From contig NZ_MSQB01000021.1 of NCBI RefSeq assembly GCF_002149965.1, forward strand, positions 32,236 to 96,235: DNA of 64,000 nucleotides, in the 5' to 3' direction. Below are positions 8,258 to 16,178 of the stretch, piece after piece; position 1 is the stretch's first letter, and every line of letters starts with the position of its first letter. Origin of the DNA: Novosphingobium panipatense (GTDB lineage Bacteria; Pseudomonadota; Alphaproteobacteria; Sphingomonadales; Sphingomonadaceae). Under the pieces are notes generated by a model. It did no database searches, was not told where the DNA came from, and was given only the letters and a program-made list of their open reading frames with translations. Made by a program: the position numbers and the translations under genes.

Positions 8258-9562
8258 TTAACCCTGCCGCGATATGAGGCGCAGGCCGGGCATGGGCGGT
8301 CCCATTCGGAAACGATCGGCTTCCGCCGCCAGAGCGGCGATTTCCGAGGAAAGGTTGCGTGCGGCGGCCGAAGTTTCCTCGACCATGGCCGCGTTCTGCT
8401 GGGTGGCGTGATCCATCGCGCCCACGGCCGTGTTGATTTCGCCGATGGCGGCGGCCTGGGCATCGTTGTCGGCAGCGATCTGGCCCGCCAGCCGGGTCAC
8501 TTCCTCGCCCGAGGATGAAATCACGCCGAATGCGGAATCCACTTTGTGAACCGCTTCCACGGCCGCCTCGATATCGGTCTGGGTGACGCCGAGCTGGTCG
8601 CGCGCGCGCTTCGATTCCTCCTCCGCCCGCATGGCCAGCGCCGAAACGAGATCCGCCACGACCGCGAAACCGCGCCCCGCATCGCCCGCACGGCCCGCCT
8701 CCACGGCGGCGTTCATGGCCAGAACGCGGGTCTGGAAAGCGATCTTGTCGAGCCCCTCGATCACCCCGTCGATACCCTTGGCGCTGTCGCTGACGCGGTT
8801 CATCGCCTGGACGGCGGCGTCGGTACGCGCCCGGCCTTCCAGAACCGCACCCATGGCCTGTTCGGACGTCGTCACCGAGCGGGTCGCCGCCTGGGCCGTG
8901 GCTTTGAGCCGCTCGTCGATCTGCTGGATCGCCGCCGCCGTCTGCTCCAGGCTGGCCGCATTGCCCTCGGTTCGCCGCGCCAGGTCTTCCGAGGCCTGTG
9001 CGATCTCGCGCGAACCCGTCAGGCTGTTCTGGGTGCTCGCCTTGACCGAGCCCAGCAGGCTGCGCAGGCTGGCCAGCGCCTCGTTGAAGCTGACCTTCAG
9101 CGCGGCATACTCGGCCGGATAGTCCTCGACGATGTCGGCCGTCAGATCGCCTTCGGCCAGACTGCGGAAGTTCTCCGCCATGCCCTGCACGATCAGCGCG
9201 GCGCGACGGCTCTCCTCGTTCGCGGCGATTTCGGCCTGGGCCGTGGCGCGAAACTGGAACATGGCCTGCGTCAGGCGTCCCACGCAGTCGCGGTATTCGG
9301 TGAATTCGATCGGGCTGTCGAGATCGCCCGCTGCCAACCCCTCCATGCGCACCACCGTGGTGACATAGGGCCCGGCGATCGCCTCCCGCCAGACCACCGC
9401 CAGCCCGAGCGCCAGCACGGTAACCGCCAGCGCCACCCAGCGACCCGCACTTTCCCCGACAAGCAGACTGGCGCTGCCGGAAAGCGCCACGAGCGCAACG
9501 AAGCTGCCGAATGCGATCAGCAGTTTAAGACGAATTGGCGCATTGGCCTTGTACCATCCCAT
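8258..9562 (-). CDS. Methyl-accepting chemotaxis protein with minimal periplasmic part
   Basis: A 434-residue chemoreceptor. Two hydrophobic segments lie close together (about residues 12-36 and 42-58), leaving almost no periplasmic sensor, so it probably senses from the membrane or cytosol. HAMP-like segments follow (around 65-115 and 130-185), then the coiled-coil signalling domain with tip IAFQTRVLAMNAAVEAG and RGFAVVADLVSAL. The tip departs from the common form: the Asn after IAFQT is Arg, and the Glu of the ARAGE motif is Asp. Core Asn, Glu and Arg tip residues remain. No other che genes are in the window. Confidence 0.9.
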   Translation of the reverse strand: MGWYKANAPIRLKLLIAFGSFVALVALSGSASLLVGESAGRWVALAVTVLALGLAVVWREAIAGPYVTTVVRMEGLAAGDLDSPIEFTEYRDCVGRLTQAMFQFRATAQAEIAANEESRRAALIVQGMAENFRSLAEGDLTADIVEDYPAEYAALKVSFNEALASLRSLLGSVKASTQNSLTGSREIAQASEDLARRTEGNAASLEQTAAAIQQIDERLKATAQAATRSVTTSEQAMGAVLEGRARTDAAVQAMNRVSDSAKGIDGVIEGLDKIAFQTRVLAMNAAVEAGRAGDAGRGFAVVADLVSALAMRAEEESKRARDQLGVTQTDIEAAVEAVHKVDSAFGVISSSGEEVTRLAGQIAADNDAQAAAIGEINTAVGAMDHATQQNAAMVEETSAAARNLSSEIAALAAEADRFRMGPPMPGLRLISRQG

Positions 9563-9983
9563 CGGATTTCCCCCACCCCTGAGCTGACCGACCCGGAGAG
9601 AGTTCTCTTCCGCGTCGAATATCCTTCAGGCATTATAGAAGAAACGGACGGGACCACGCCTGATCTTGAAATTTATGTCCAATATTGGGGAATTTACATT
9701 TTGTAATCGATATTATTACAATCGATTTATGTTAGCTTATTTTCCCAAAACGATTGCAATGTTCATAAGTGAACCATGAAATTGCTATGTTTTTCAGAAC
9801 AATAATCGCCAGGAGCGGAATTTTGCGAGAAGATCGCAACAATATTGGCTAACATCGGCAGCGCGGCGGCCCTTCACGGCGCCTTCCCCCGGGGGCACGA
9901 TTGAGGCTGCAAGCAGCGCAACAAACTTGCGCGTCTGCGCACGGATGCTAGGGCGTTATCCATATCGAGAGGATAAGACCAAG
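9563..9983. other. AT-rich 421-bp intergenic region between chemoreceptor and permease
   Basis: No gene was found here. About 9640-9830 is far richer in A and T than the rest of the window and carries overlapping dyads (see 9694-9721). It must hold the promoters of both divergent neighbours. The shift in composition could mark a promoter or nucleoid-protein region, or a small piece of foreign DNA. Confidence 0.5.
9694..9721. promoter_or_regulatory. Overlapping inverted repeats, possible regulator site
   Basis: Two dyads share a half-site: TTACA-TTT-TGTAA (9694-9706) and TTGTAAT-N7-ATTACAA (9701-9721). They lie about 130 bp upstream of the chemoreceptor start. Stacked half-sites suggest cooperative binding by a dimeric regulator, identity unknown. 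Confidence 0.4.
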
Positions 9984-11348
9984 ATGACCGCCGCGCCCAA
10001 CGTTCCCGCCGCGCTTCCCAAGACGCTTTCGTGGCCCCATCTGCTGGCGCTGGGCGTCGGATCGATCGTCGGCACCGGCATCCTGACGCTGATCGGCGTC
10101 GGTGCCGACCGCGCGGGACCGGCCGTGCTGCTCTCCTTCGCCATTGCCGGCGCCATCTGCGCCTGCGCCGCGCTCGCCTATGCCGAACTGTCGACGATGA
10201 TGCCCACCGCAGGCAGCGCCTACAGCTACAGCCACAAGGTGCTGGGCAACACCATCGGCTGGATCGTCGGCTGGAGCCTGATCCTCGAATATTCGCTGGT
10301 GGTCTCTACCGTCGCGGTGGGCTGGTCGGGCTATGCCGCGCCGCTGCTGCACGGGCTGGGCTTTCCCAAGGCGCTGACCGAAGGCCCGGAGCTGGGCGGT
10401 ATCGCCAACCTGCCGGCCATTTTCATCATCGCCGTCGTCGCCGGTCTGCTGGCCTTCGGCACGCGCGAAAGCGCGCGGGTGAACACCGTGCTGGTGGTCA
10501 TCAAAATCCTCACCCTCAGCCTCTTCGTGGCAGTGGCCCTGCCCGCCTTCGACGCCGCCAACCTTTCGCCCTTCATGCCCTTCGGCTTCGGCAAGTCGAT
10601 GAGCCCGGACGGCGTGGAGCGCGGCGTCATGGCGGCTGCGGCGATCATATTCTTCGCCTTCTACGGCTTCGACGCGATCTCCACCGCCGCCGAGGAGACC
10701 CGCAATCCGGGCCGCGACCTGGTAATCGGCATCATCGGCTCGCTGGCGATCTGCACGCTGGTCTACGTCCTCGTCGCCGCCGCCGCGATCGGCGCCATGC
10801 CCTTCGCGCGCTTTGCCGACAGCCCCGAGCCGCTGGCCCTGATCCTGCGCCAGATGAACCGCGAGGGCGTGGCCCATATCGTCGCCATAGCCGCCGTGAT
10901 CGCGCTGCCCACCGTGCTGCTGGGCTTTCTCTACGGCCAGAGCCGCATCTTCCTCGCCATGGCCCGCGACGGCTTCCTGCCCGCCTCGATGGCAAAGCTT
11001 TCCACGCGCGGAACCCCGGTGCGGGTGACGACGATGACGGCGGTGATCGTGGCGGTACTGGCCGGGATCCTGCCGATTTCGGAGATCGCGGCACTGGCCA
11101 ATGCCGGCACCCTGATCGCCTTCGCGGCAGTCGGCACCTGTCTGATCGTCCTGCGCAAACGCGCGCCCGAGGCGCACCGTCCGTTCCGCGTGCCCGCCGG
11201 AATCGCGGTGGGCGTGGTGACGATCCTGGGCTGCCTCTACCTCTTCGCCAGCCTGCCGACCAAGACGCTGATCGCCTGCCTCTGCTGGAACGTGCTGGGC
11301 GCCGTGCTTTACTTTGTTCGCGGCAGGCCTTCGACAAGCTCAGGCTGA
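9984..11348 (+). CDS. APC-family amino acid permease
   Basis: A 454-residue, roughly 12-helix inner-membrane transporter. The APC core begins LALGVGSIVGTGILTLIGVG, the unwound first helix with GxG, followed by ELSTMMPTAGSAYSYS, which is typical of the cationic amino acid/YfnA branch. The ATG at 9984 follows an AGAGGA sequence; an upstream in-frame ATG at 9927 would add a polar tail without support. The last eight or so codons and the stop lie inside an inverted-repeat element (11326-11394), so the tail RPSTSSG is repeat-encoded. Substrate cannot be assigned from sequence. Confidence 0.88.
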   Translation: MTAAPNVPAALPKTLSWPHLLALGVGSIVGTGILTLIGVGADRAGPAVLLSFAIAGAICACAALAYAELSTMMPTAGSAYSYSHKVLGNTIGWIVGWSLILEYSLVVSTVAVGWSGYAAPLLHGLGFPKALTEGPELGGIANLPAIFIIAVVAGLLAFGTRESARVNTVLVVIKILTLSLFVAVALPAFDAANLSPFMPFGFGKSMSPDGVERGVMAAAAIIFFAFYGFDAISTAAEETRNPGRDLVIGIIGSLAICTLVYVLVAAAAIGAMPFARFADSPEPLALILRQMNREGVAHIVAIAAVIALPTVLLGFLYGQSRIFLAMARDGFLPASMAKLSTRGTPVRVTTMTAVIVAVLAGILPISEIAALANAGTLIAFAAVGTCLIVLRKRAPEAHRPFRVPAGIAVGVVTILGCLYLFASLPTKTLIACLCWNVLGAVLYFVRGRPSTSSG

Positions 11349-11394
11349 GCGGGGGGCAACCCCAACCCCGCTCAGCCTGAGCCTGTCAAAGGCC
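11326..11394. repeat. Inverted repeat element overlapping the permease 3' end
   Basis: Arms 11326-11354 and 11366-11394 are inverted copies differing at two positions in 29 (CTTCGACAAGCT versus CTTTGACAGGCT), with an 11-nt loop. The core TTCGACAAGCTCAGGCTGAG belongs to a widespread proteobacterial intergenic repeat type. It ends the permease reading frame and could form a terminator-like stem before the LysR gene. Confidence 0.75.
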
Positions 11395-11446
11395 CCGGCG
11401 TAACCGCGCGGTTGGCGCATCCCCGGCGGCGTGCTAGCCGGAAGCC

Positions 11447-12364
11447 ATGCTGACCATCAGGCAGATCGAGATCTTCCGCGCGGTGATGATCACCAAGACG
11501 GTGAGCGGCGCCGCGCGCATGCTGGGTACGTCGCAACCCGGCCTCAGCCGCATGCTCGGGCACATGGAGGACAAGCTCCACTTCCGCCTGTTCGACCGCA
11601 CGCGCGGCAGGCTGGTGCCGACATCCGAAGCCCGCGTGCTGTTCGAGGAGATCGAGCAGATCTACAAGGGCTTCAGCGATCTCGAACACGTCGTGCGCCG
11701 TCTGGCCAAGGGAGAGGACCGCACCTTCCGGGTCGGCGCCTCGCCCTCGCTGGGGCATTCAGTGGTGCCGCAGATGCTTTCGCGGCTCACCGCCAACTAC
11801 CCCGACCTCACCATCCAGTTCGACATCCTCTCGGTGGAGCAGGCGGACGACTGGCTGGCGCTCCAGCGCGGCGACTATGCGCTGACCGTCTTCCCGATCG
11901 ACCATCCCAACGTGCTGTCCAGCCGCATCGGCAACGGCCGCATGGTCTGCGCCGTTCCCGCCGGACACCCCCTGGCGGAACGTGAGCGGATCACCGTGGC
12001 GGATCTCAAGGGCGCGCGTATCCAGTCGTTCCGGGAAGACACGCCCCATGGCCGGATCATCGCCCGCATGTATGCCGATGCGGGCGAGGAACTGGAAGTT
12101 TCCACCTACATCCGCTTCGCCGAAACCGCCGTGGCCTTCGTCGCGCAAGGCATGGGCATCGCGCTGGTCGACAGCTTCACCGCCATGCAGCCCCATGCCG
12201 ATACCGTGCGCTTCCTGGAGTTCGAGTCGCCGGGCCTGCTGCCGGTCTACGTCAGCCGAAACCTGGACGTGGCCCGCACGCTGGTGGGCGAGACCTTCGA
12301 GGAGATCGCCCGCAACATCCTGATGAACCTGCCAAGAGTTATCGCCCATAACATAACGCTATAA
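11447..12364 (+). CDS. LysR-family transcriptional regulator
   Basis: A 305-residue regulator with an N-terminal helix-turn-helix (KTVSGAARMLGTSQPGLSRM, residues 19-38) and a C-terminal periplasmic-binding-like effector domain. It precedes the AAHS transporter and shikimate/quinate dehydrogenase genes on the same strand, 158 bp before the transporter start. By position it probably controls them in response to shikimate, quinate or an aromatic acid. Ends with ITL* in an AT-rich stretch. Confidence 0.9.
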   Translation: MLTIRQIEIFRAVMITKTVSGAARMLGTSQPGLSRMLGHMEDKLHFRLFDRTRGRLVPTSEARVLFEEIEQIYKGFSDLEHVVRRLAKGEDRTFRVGASPSLGHSVVPQMLSRLTANYPDLTIQFDILSVEQADDWLALQRGDYALTVFPIDHPNVLSSRIGNGRMVCAVPAGHPLAERERITVADLKGARIQSFREDTPHGRIIARMYADAGEELEVSTYIRFAETAVAFVAQGMGIALVDSFTAMQPHADTVRFLEFESPGLLPVYVSRNLDVARTLVGETFEEIARNILMNLPRVIAHNITL

Positions 12365-12522
12365 GTCACAGTCCCGCAATGTCTGGCAATGCGCCCCCGG
12401 ATCAAACACCGTCATCAAGCTCGCAAGGTTCTACAAGTCCCGGCACCGAGCGGCCGGGCGACAACAGGCTCGATGACAACAGGCGCGAGGCAAGCGCCGC
12501 TGAGGATGGGAAAGGCGTTACC

Positions 12523-13872
12523 ATGGCCAGCTATTCCGCCGCCGGATCGGTATCCGTGCGCCCTTACGTGACGGTCGGCGAGTCCGCCTCGCAGAACGTC
12601 GACGGCTGGACCGCGCGGCAGGTGCTGGTGGTCGCCATCTGTTTCCTGCTGAACATGCTGGACGGCATGGACGTGCTCATCCTCTCCTACGTCGCCCCCG
12701 CCCTTTCCGCCGACTGGAAGGTCAGCCCCGAAAGCCTGGGCGTGGTGTTCAGTTCCAGCCTAGCCGGCATGGCCGCAGGCGGGCTGCTGATCGCGCCGCT
12801 TGCCGACAAGTTCGGCCGCCGCAAGCTGATCATCGCCTCGCTGGTGATGATGACGGCGGCCATGTTCGGATCGGCATTTGCCGGATCGATCGCCGAACTG
12901 ATCGTCTCGCGCTTCGTGGTCGGCATCGGCATTGGCACGGTGCTGGCCAGCATGGCCGCGCTGACCGCCGAATATGCGCCGGCCAAACACCGCACTTTCG
13001 CGGTGGGCTTCCTTCAGGCCGGATACCCGGTCGGCGCGACGCTCACCGGCTTCATCGTCGCCCACCAGATCGACACCCACGGCTGGCAGGCCATGCTGCT
13101 CGGCGCGGCGACGCTCTGCCTGCTGGCACTGCCGCTGGTCTGGACGCTCCTGCCCGAATCCGTCGATTTCCTGCTGGCGCACCAGCCAAAGGGCGCGCTC
13201 GCCAAGGCCAACCGCCTGCTCGCCTCGCTCGGCCGCCCGACGCTGGCGGCCCTTCCCGAGCGCCGCACGGCCGAAGCCCATTCCATCGGCCTGCGCGGCG
13301 TACTGGGCGAAGGGCGGACCATGGGCACGATCCTGCTCTGGACCGCCACGATCTTCGGCTTCATGACGCTCTACTTCGTGATCAGCTGGATCCCCAAGCT
13401 CGCCGTCGAAGCGGGCCTGCCCTCGACCCAGGCGATCTACGCCGGAGCGGTCTACAATATCGGCGCCTTCATCGGCATCACCTCGATCGGCCTGATCGCC
13501 AGCCGTATCGACCTGCGCCGCCTGATCCTGCTCTACATGGTGCTGGCCGCCGTCGCCCTCGTCGTGTTCGGCGCGGTTTCCATGACGATCGCCGCAACCC
13601 TGCTGACCGCCTTCTTCATCGGCGCCTTCATCCAGGGCGGTTTCAACGGCTGCTATCCGCTCGCCACCAGCTTCTACCCGCCGCAAGTGCGCAGCACCGG
13701 CCTTGGCTGGGCCATGGGCGTGGGCCGCATCGGTGCCGTCATCGGCCCGATGCTGGGCGGCGTGCTGCTGGCCGAGAAGGTGCCGCTTTCGGCCATTTTC
13801 GCCATCTTCGCGGTGCCCGCCGTGCTGGCAGGCCTCGCCGTTACCCTGATCCGCATGCCCAGCCAGCGTTGA
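12523..13872 (+). CDS. MFS transporter, aromatic acid:H+ symporter (AAHS) type
   Basis: A 449-residue, 12-helix importer. The AAHS signature LNMLDGMDVLILSYVAPAL lies in helix 1 (Asp residues essential in PcaK homologues), and DKFGRRKLIIA forms the loop 2-3 MFS motif. The ATG at 12523 follows GGAAAGG at good spacing; the 48-residue upstream in-frame extension is polar and low complexity and was excluded. The shikimate/quinate dehydrogenase begins 29 bases after its stop. The likely substrate is quinate, shikimate or a hydroxybenzoate, inferred from the neighbour. Confidence 0.88.
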   Translation: MASYSAAGSVSVRPYVTVGESASQNVDGWTARQVLVVAICFLLNMLDGMDVLILSYVAPALSADWKVSPESLGVVFSSSLAGMAAGGLLIAPLADKFGRRKLIIASLVMMTAAMFGSAFAGSIAELIVSRFVVGIGIGTVLASMAALTAEYAPAKHRTFAVGFLQAGYPVGATLTGFIVAHQIDTHGWQAMLLGAATLCLLALPLVWTLLPESVDFLLAHQPKGALAKANRLLASLGRPTLAALPERRTAEAHSIGLRGVLGEGRTMGTILLWTATIFGFMTLYFVISWIPKLAVEAGLPSTQAIYAGAVYNIGAFIGITSIGLIASRIDLRRLILLYMVLAAVALVVFGAVSMTIAATLLTAFFIGAFIQGGFNGCYPLATSFYPPQVRSTGLGWAMGVGRIGAVIGPMLGGVLLAEKVPLSAIFAIFAVPAVLAGLAVTLIRMPSQR

Positions 13873-13901
13873 GCGCTGCCACAATCTCCAAGGACTAAAC
13901 C

Positions 13902-14804
13902 ATGACCACGCCCGCTGAGGCTCCCTCCCGCTCGTCTCTTCTCTGCGGCCTGATCGGCTCCGGGATCGGCGCATCGCGCAGCCCGGCCATGCATGAAACC
14001 GAAGCGAAGGCGCTCGGCCTGCCGTTGGTCTACCGCATTCTCGACAGCGAGGTGGTCGGCTTCGGCGCGGAAGATCTTGGCCCGTTCCTCATGACCATGG
14101 CCGCGCTGGGTTTCGACGGCACCAACGTCACCCACCCCTTCAAGCAGGCGGTCGTGCCGCTGATGGACGAGCTGTCGGATGCCGCCGCCCGGCTCGGCGC
14201 CGTCAACACCGTGCTGCTTCGGGAAGGACGGCTGATCGGCGACAATACCGACTGGTCCGGCTACCGCGCCAGCTTCCTCGCCGCGCTCGGCGTGCTCCCG
14301 CGTGCGCGGGTGGCGATGGTCGGCGCCGGCGGCGCGGCCTCGGCGGTGGGCTATGCCCATCTCGACATCGGCGCGGCCCGGCTGGCGATCTTCGACCCCG
14401 CCACCGAACGCGCCGAGGCGCTGGCGCAGCGTCTCGGCGCGCTGTTCCCCGAAGCCGAAGTAATCGCCGCAGGTTCGGCGGCGGAAGCGATCTCCGGCAC
14501 GGACGGCGTGGTCCAGTGCTCGCCGGTGGGCATGGAAAGCCACCCCGGCCTGCCGTTCGATCCCGCACTGCTGACCCGCGACATGTGGGTTTCGGACGTG
14601 ATCTACTTCCCGCTCGAAACGGAGCTTCTCAAGGCCGCCAGATCGATCGGCTGCGCGACGCTGGGCGGCGGCGGCATGGCGGTGATGCAGGCCGCGCACG
14701 CTTTCGCACGCTTCACCGGACGTGAGCCCGACGTGGCACGCATGCTCGCGGACTTCGCGGCAGCCAGCGCAGCGGCCAGCCCCACCCGCGACACCGCGAT
14801 CTGA
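13902..14804 (+). CDS. Shikimate/quinate dehydrogenase (AroE/YdiB family)
   Basis: NAD(P)-dependent enzyme of 300 residues that interconverts shikimate and 3-dehydroshikimate, or quinate and 3-dehydroquinate. Motifs are complete: SRSPAMHE substrate loop, GTNVTHPFKQ with the catalytic Lys, GAVNTV, GDNTDWSGY with the catalytic Asp, and the Rossmann loop VGAGGAASAVGYA. Placed after an aromatic-acid transporter and in the same island as a QuiC-type dehydratase, it is more likely a catabolic shikimate/quinate dehydrogenase than the housekeeping AroE. Direction and cofactor are inferred from context. Confidence 0.88.
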   Translation: MTTPAEAPSRSSLLCGLIGSGIGASRSPAMHETEAKALGLPLVYRILDSEVVGFGAEDLGPFLMTMAALGFDGTNVTHPFKQAVVPLMDELSDAAARLGAVNTVLLREGRLIGDNTDWSGYRASFLAALGVLPRARVAMVGAGGAASAVGYAHLDIGAARLAIFDPATERAEALAQRLGALFPEAEVIAAGSAAEAISGTDGVVQCSPVGMESHPGLPFDPALLTRDMWVSDVIYFPLETELLKAARSIGCATLGGGGMAVMQAAHAFARFTGREPDVARMLADFAAASAAASPTRDTAI

Positions 14805-14807
14805 CGA

Positions 14808-15935
14808 TCAGGTGAAAGCGAGCGAACCCCTGCGGCTTGCGAAGCGCCAGACCCGGTCGCTTTCCAGCACCAGCCTGTCGTCGAAGTCGCCGATCAGGAC
14901 GGTCTCGCCCCTTTCGCCGCTATACAGCACGACATAGCTGCGGGCGCGCGCCTCGGTTTCGCTCAGGAAATCGACGACGACGTTCGCCATGACGTGCCGG
15001 GTACGCCGCGCCGGGCGATCGCGAAAGAAGGCGCGGATCGCCTCGCGCCCCTCGACCGGCCGGTCCGGCTCGGTGGGCCGCGCGAATGTGCCGTCCTGCG
15101 TGAACATCTCCGCCAGGGCATCATGGTCATGCGCATCGTTCGCTTGCGCGAAACGATAGATCTGCGCCGCGATCGCCTGCTCGGCCATGGCCCGCGCCAG
15201 CACGTCGCCCGGCGTATTTCCCGGCTCCCGAGCAGACGGCATCTGCATCCAGTCCCGCAGGGCGGCGGTTACCGCCTCGGGACTTTCCATGGGCGCCATG
15301 TGCCCGCTATCCGCGAAGACCACATAGCGCGAACCCGGCACGGCGGCGGCGATCTCCTCGTGCTGGGACGGCGGACTCCAGCGATCCTCCTCGCCCACGC
15401 CGACCAGCAGCGGGCAACGGACGGCGGACAGCGCGGCGCGGGCATCGGGACGGCCGAGCAGCGCCGCGATATGGTTGCGGTGGATCGCCGGGTTCATGCG
15501 CTCCACCATGGCGCGCAATGCCCGGTCCAGGGCCGCGTCCTGTGTTAGCCGCCCTTCCTTCACCATCGGCGGCAGCCATGCCTCGGCCAGGGCGCCCATC
15601 CCCTCTTCCTCGCCCAGCCGGATCAGGGCCTGTCGGCGCTCCGCCTCCCCGTCGCGAAGGCCGTGAATGCCGGTATCGAACAGGGCCAGCCGGTCCACCC
15701 GCTCCGGCGCCGCGCGCACGACCTCCAGCGCCACGCGTGCGCCCATCGAATGACCTGCCAGCGAGAACCGGGCAGGCGCGATGTCGAGGACATGCCGCGC
15801 CATGGCCGTGATGGTATCGAAGGCGCGAAGATCGGCGACCAGCACCGCGTGGTCCGGTTCCAGCCCGCGAACCTGATGTTCCCACACCGCCGCGTCGCAC
15901 AGCAGGCCGGGCACCAGGATGATCGTTTGTCGCAC
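14808..15935 (-). CDS. Alpha/beta hydrolase fused to a SnoaL/NTF2-like domain
   Basis: A 375-residue two-domain protein. Residues 1-245 form an alpha/beta hydrolase with nucleophile elbow LAGHSMGAR, acid in GVGEEDRWSP and base in FADSGHMAPM. Residues 255-375 look like an NTF2-type cone (SnoaL_4 group): IYRFAQANDAHDHDALAEMF, then FRDRPARRTRHVMANVVV. The GTG at 15935 was chosen because GAAAGGAAAAG sits eight bases upstream; extensions further upstream cross a palindromic operator. It is convergent with the dehydrogenase (3-bp gap) and divergent from the porin gene. Substrate unknown; aromatic ester or lactone turnover fits the island. Confidence 0.8.
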   Translation of the reverse strand: MRQTIILVPGLLCDAAVWEHQVRGLEPDHAVLVADLRAFDTITAMARHVLDIAPARFSLAGHSMGARVALEVVRAAPERVDRLALFDTGIHGLRDGEAERRQALIRLGEEEGMGALAEAWLPPMVKEGRLTQDAALDRALRAMVERMNPAIHRNHIAALLGRPDARAALSAVRCPLLVGVGEEDRWSPPSQHEEIAAAVPGSRYVVFADSGHMAPMESPEAVTAALRDWMQMPSAREPGNTPGDVLARAMAEQAIAAQIYRFAQANDAHDHDALAEMFTQDGTFARPTEPDRPVEGREAIRAFFRDRPARRTRHVMANVVVDFLSETEARARSYVVLYSGERGETVLIGDFDDRLVLESDRVWRFASRRGSLAFT

Positions 15936-16019
15936 GGGCTTTTCCTTTCGCTGCTCGCTTTCCCGACCGGGGTAGCGAGCAGCGGCAAGGCCTGTCCTAT
16001 TCAATTGGCGGGCCGCGAT

Positions 16020-16061
16020 ATGCCGATCCGGCATGACAGGGCTATCGGAAATGGTGATAGC
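16020..16061. promoter_or_regulatory. Two dyads in the hydrolase/porin divergent promoter
   Basis: A perfect palindrome ATGCCG-ATC-CGGCAT (16020-16034) is followed by GCTATC-N9-GATAGC (16041-16061). The second has the T-N11-A shape of LysR-family sites. Both lie in the 243-bp divergent spacer between the hydrolase and porin starts, so one regulator may control both. Confidence 0.5.
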
Positions 16062-16178
16062 GGGCGCGGCGGAAAGCATACGCCCTATCCGGCCCGCCAT
16101 GCGTAACCTCTCCAGTGCCGCCCCAAGGTGGTGACAAAAGAGCAACGACCTGCACAGCAGGCGGAGAGGACGCATCCC

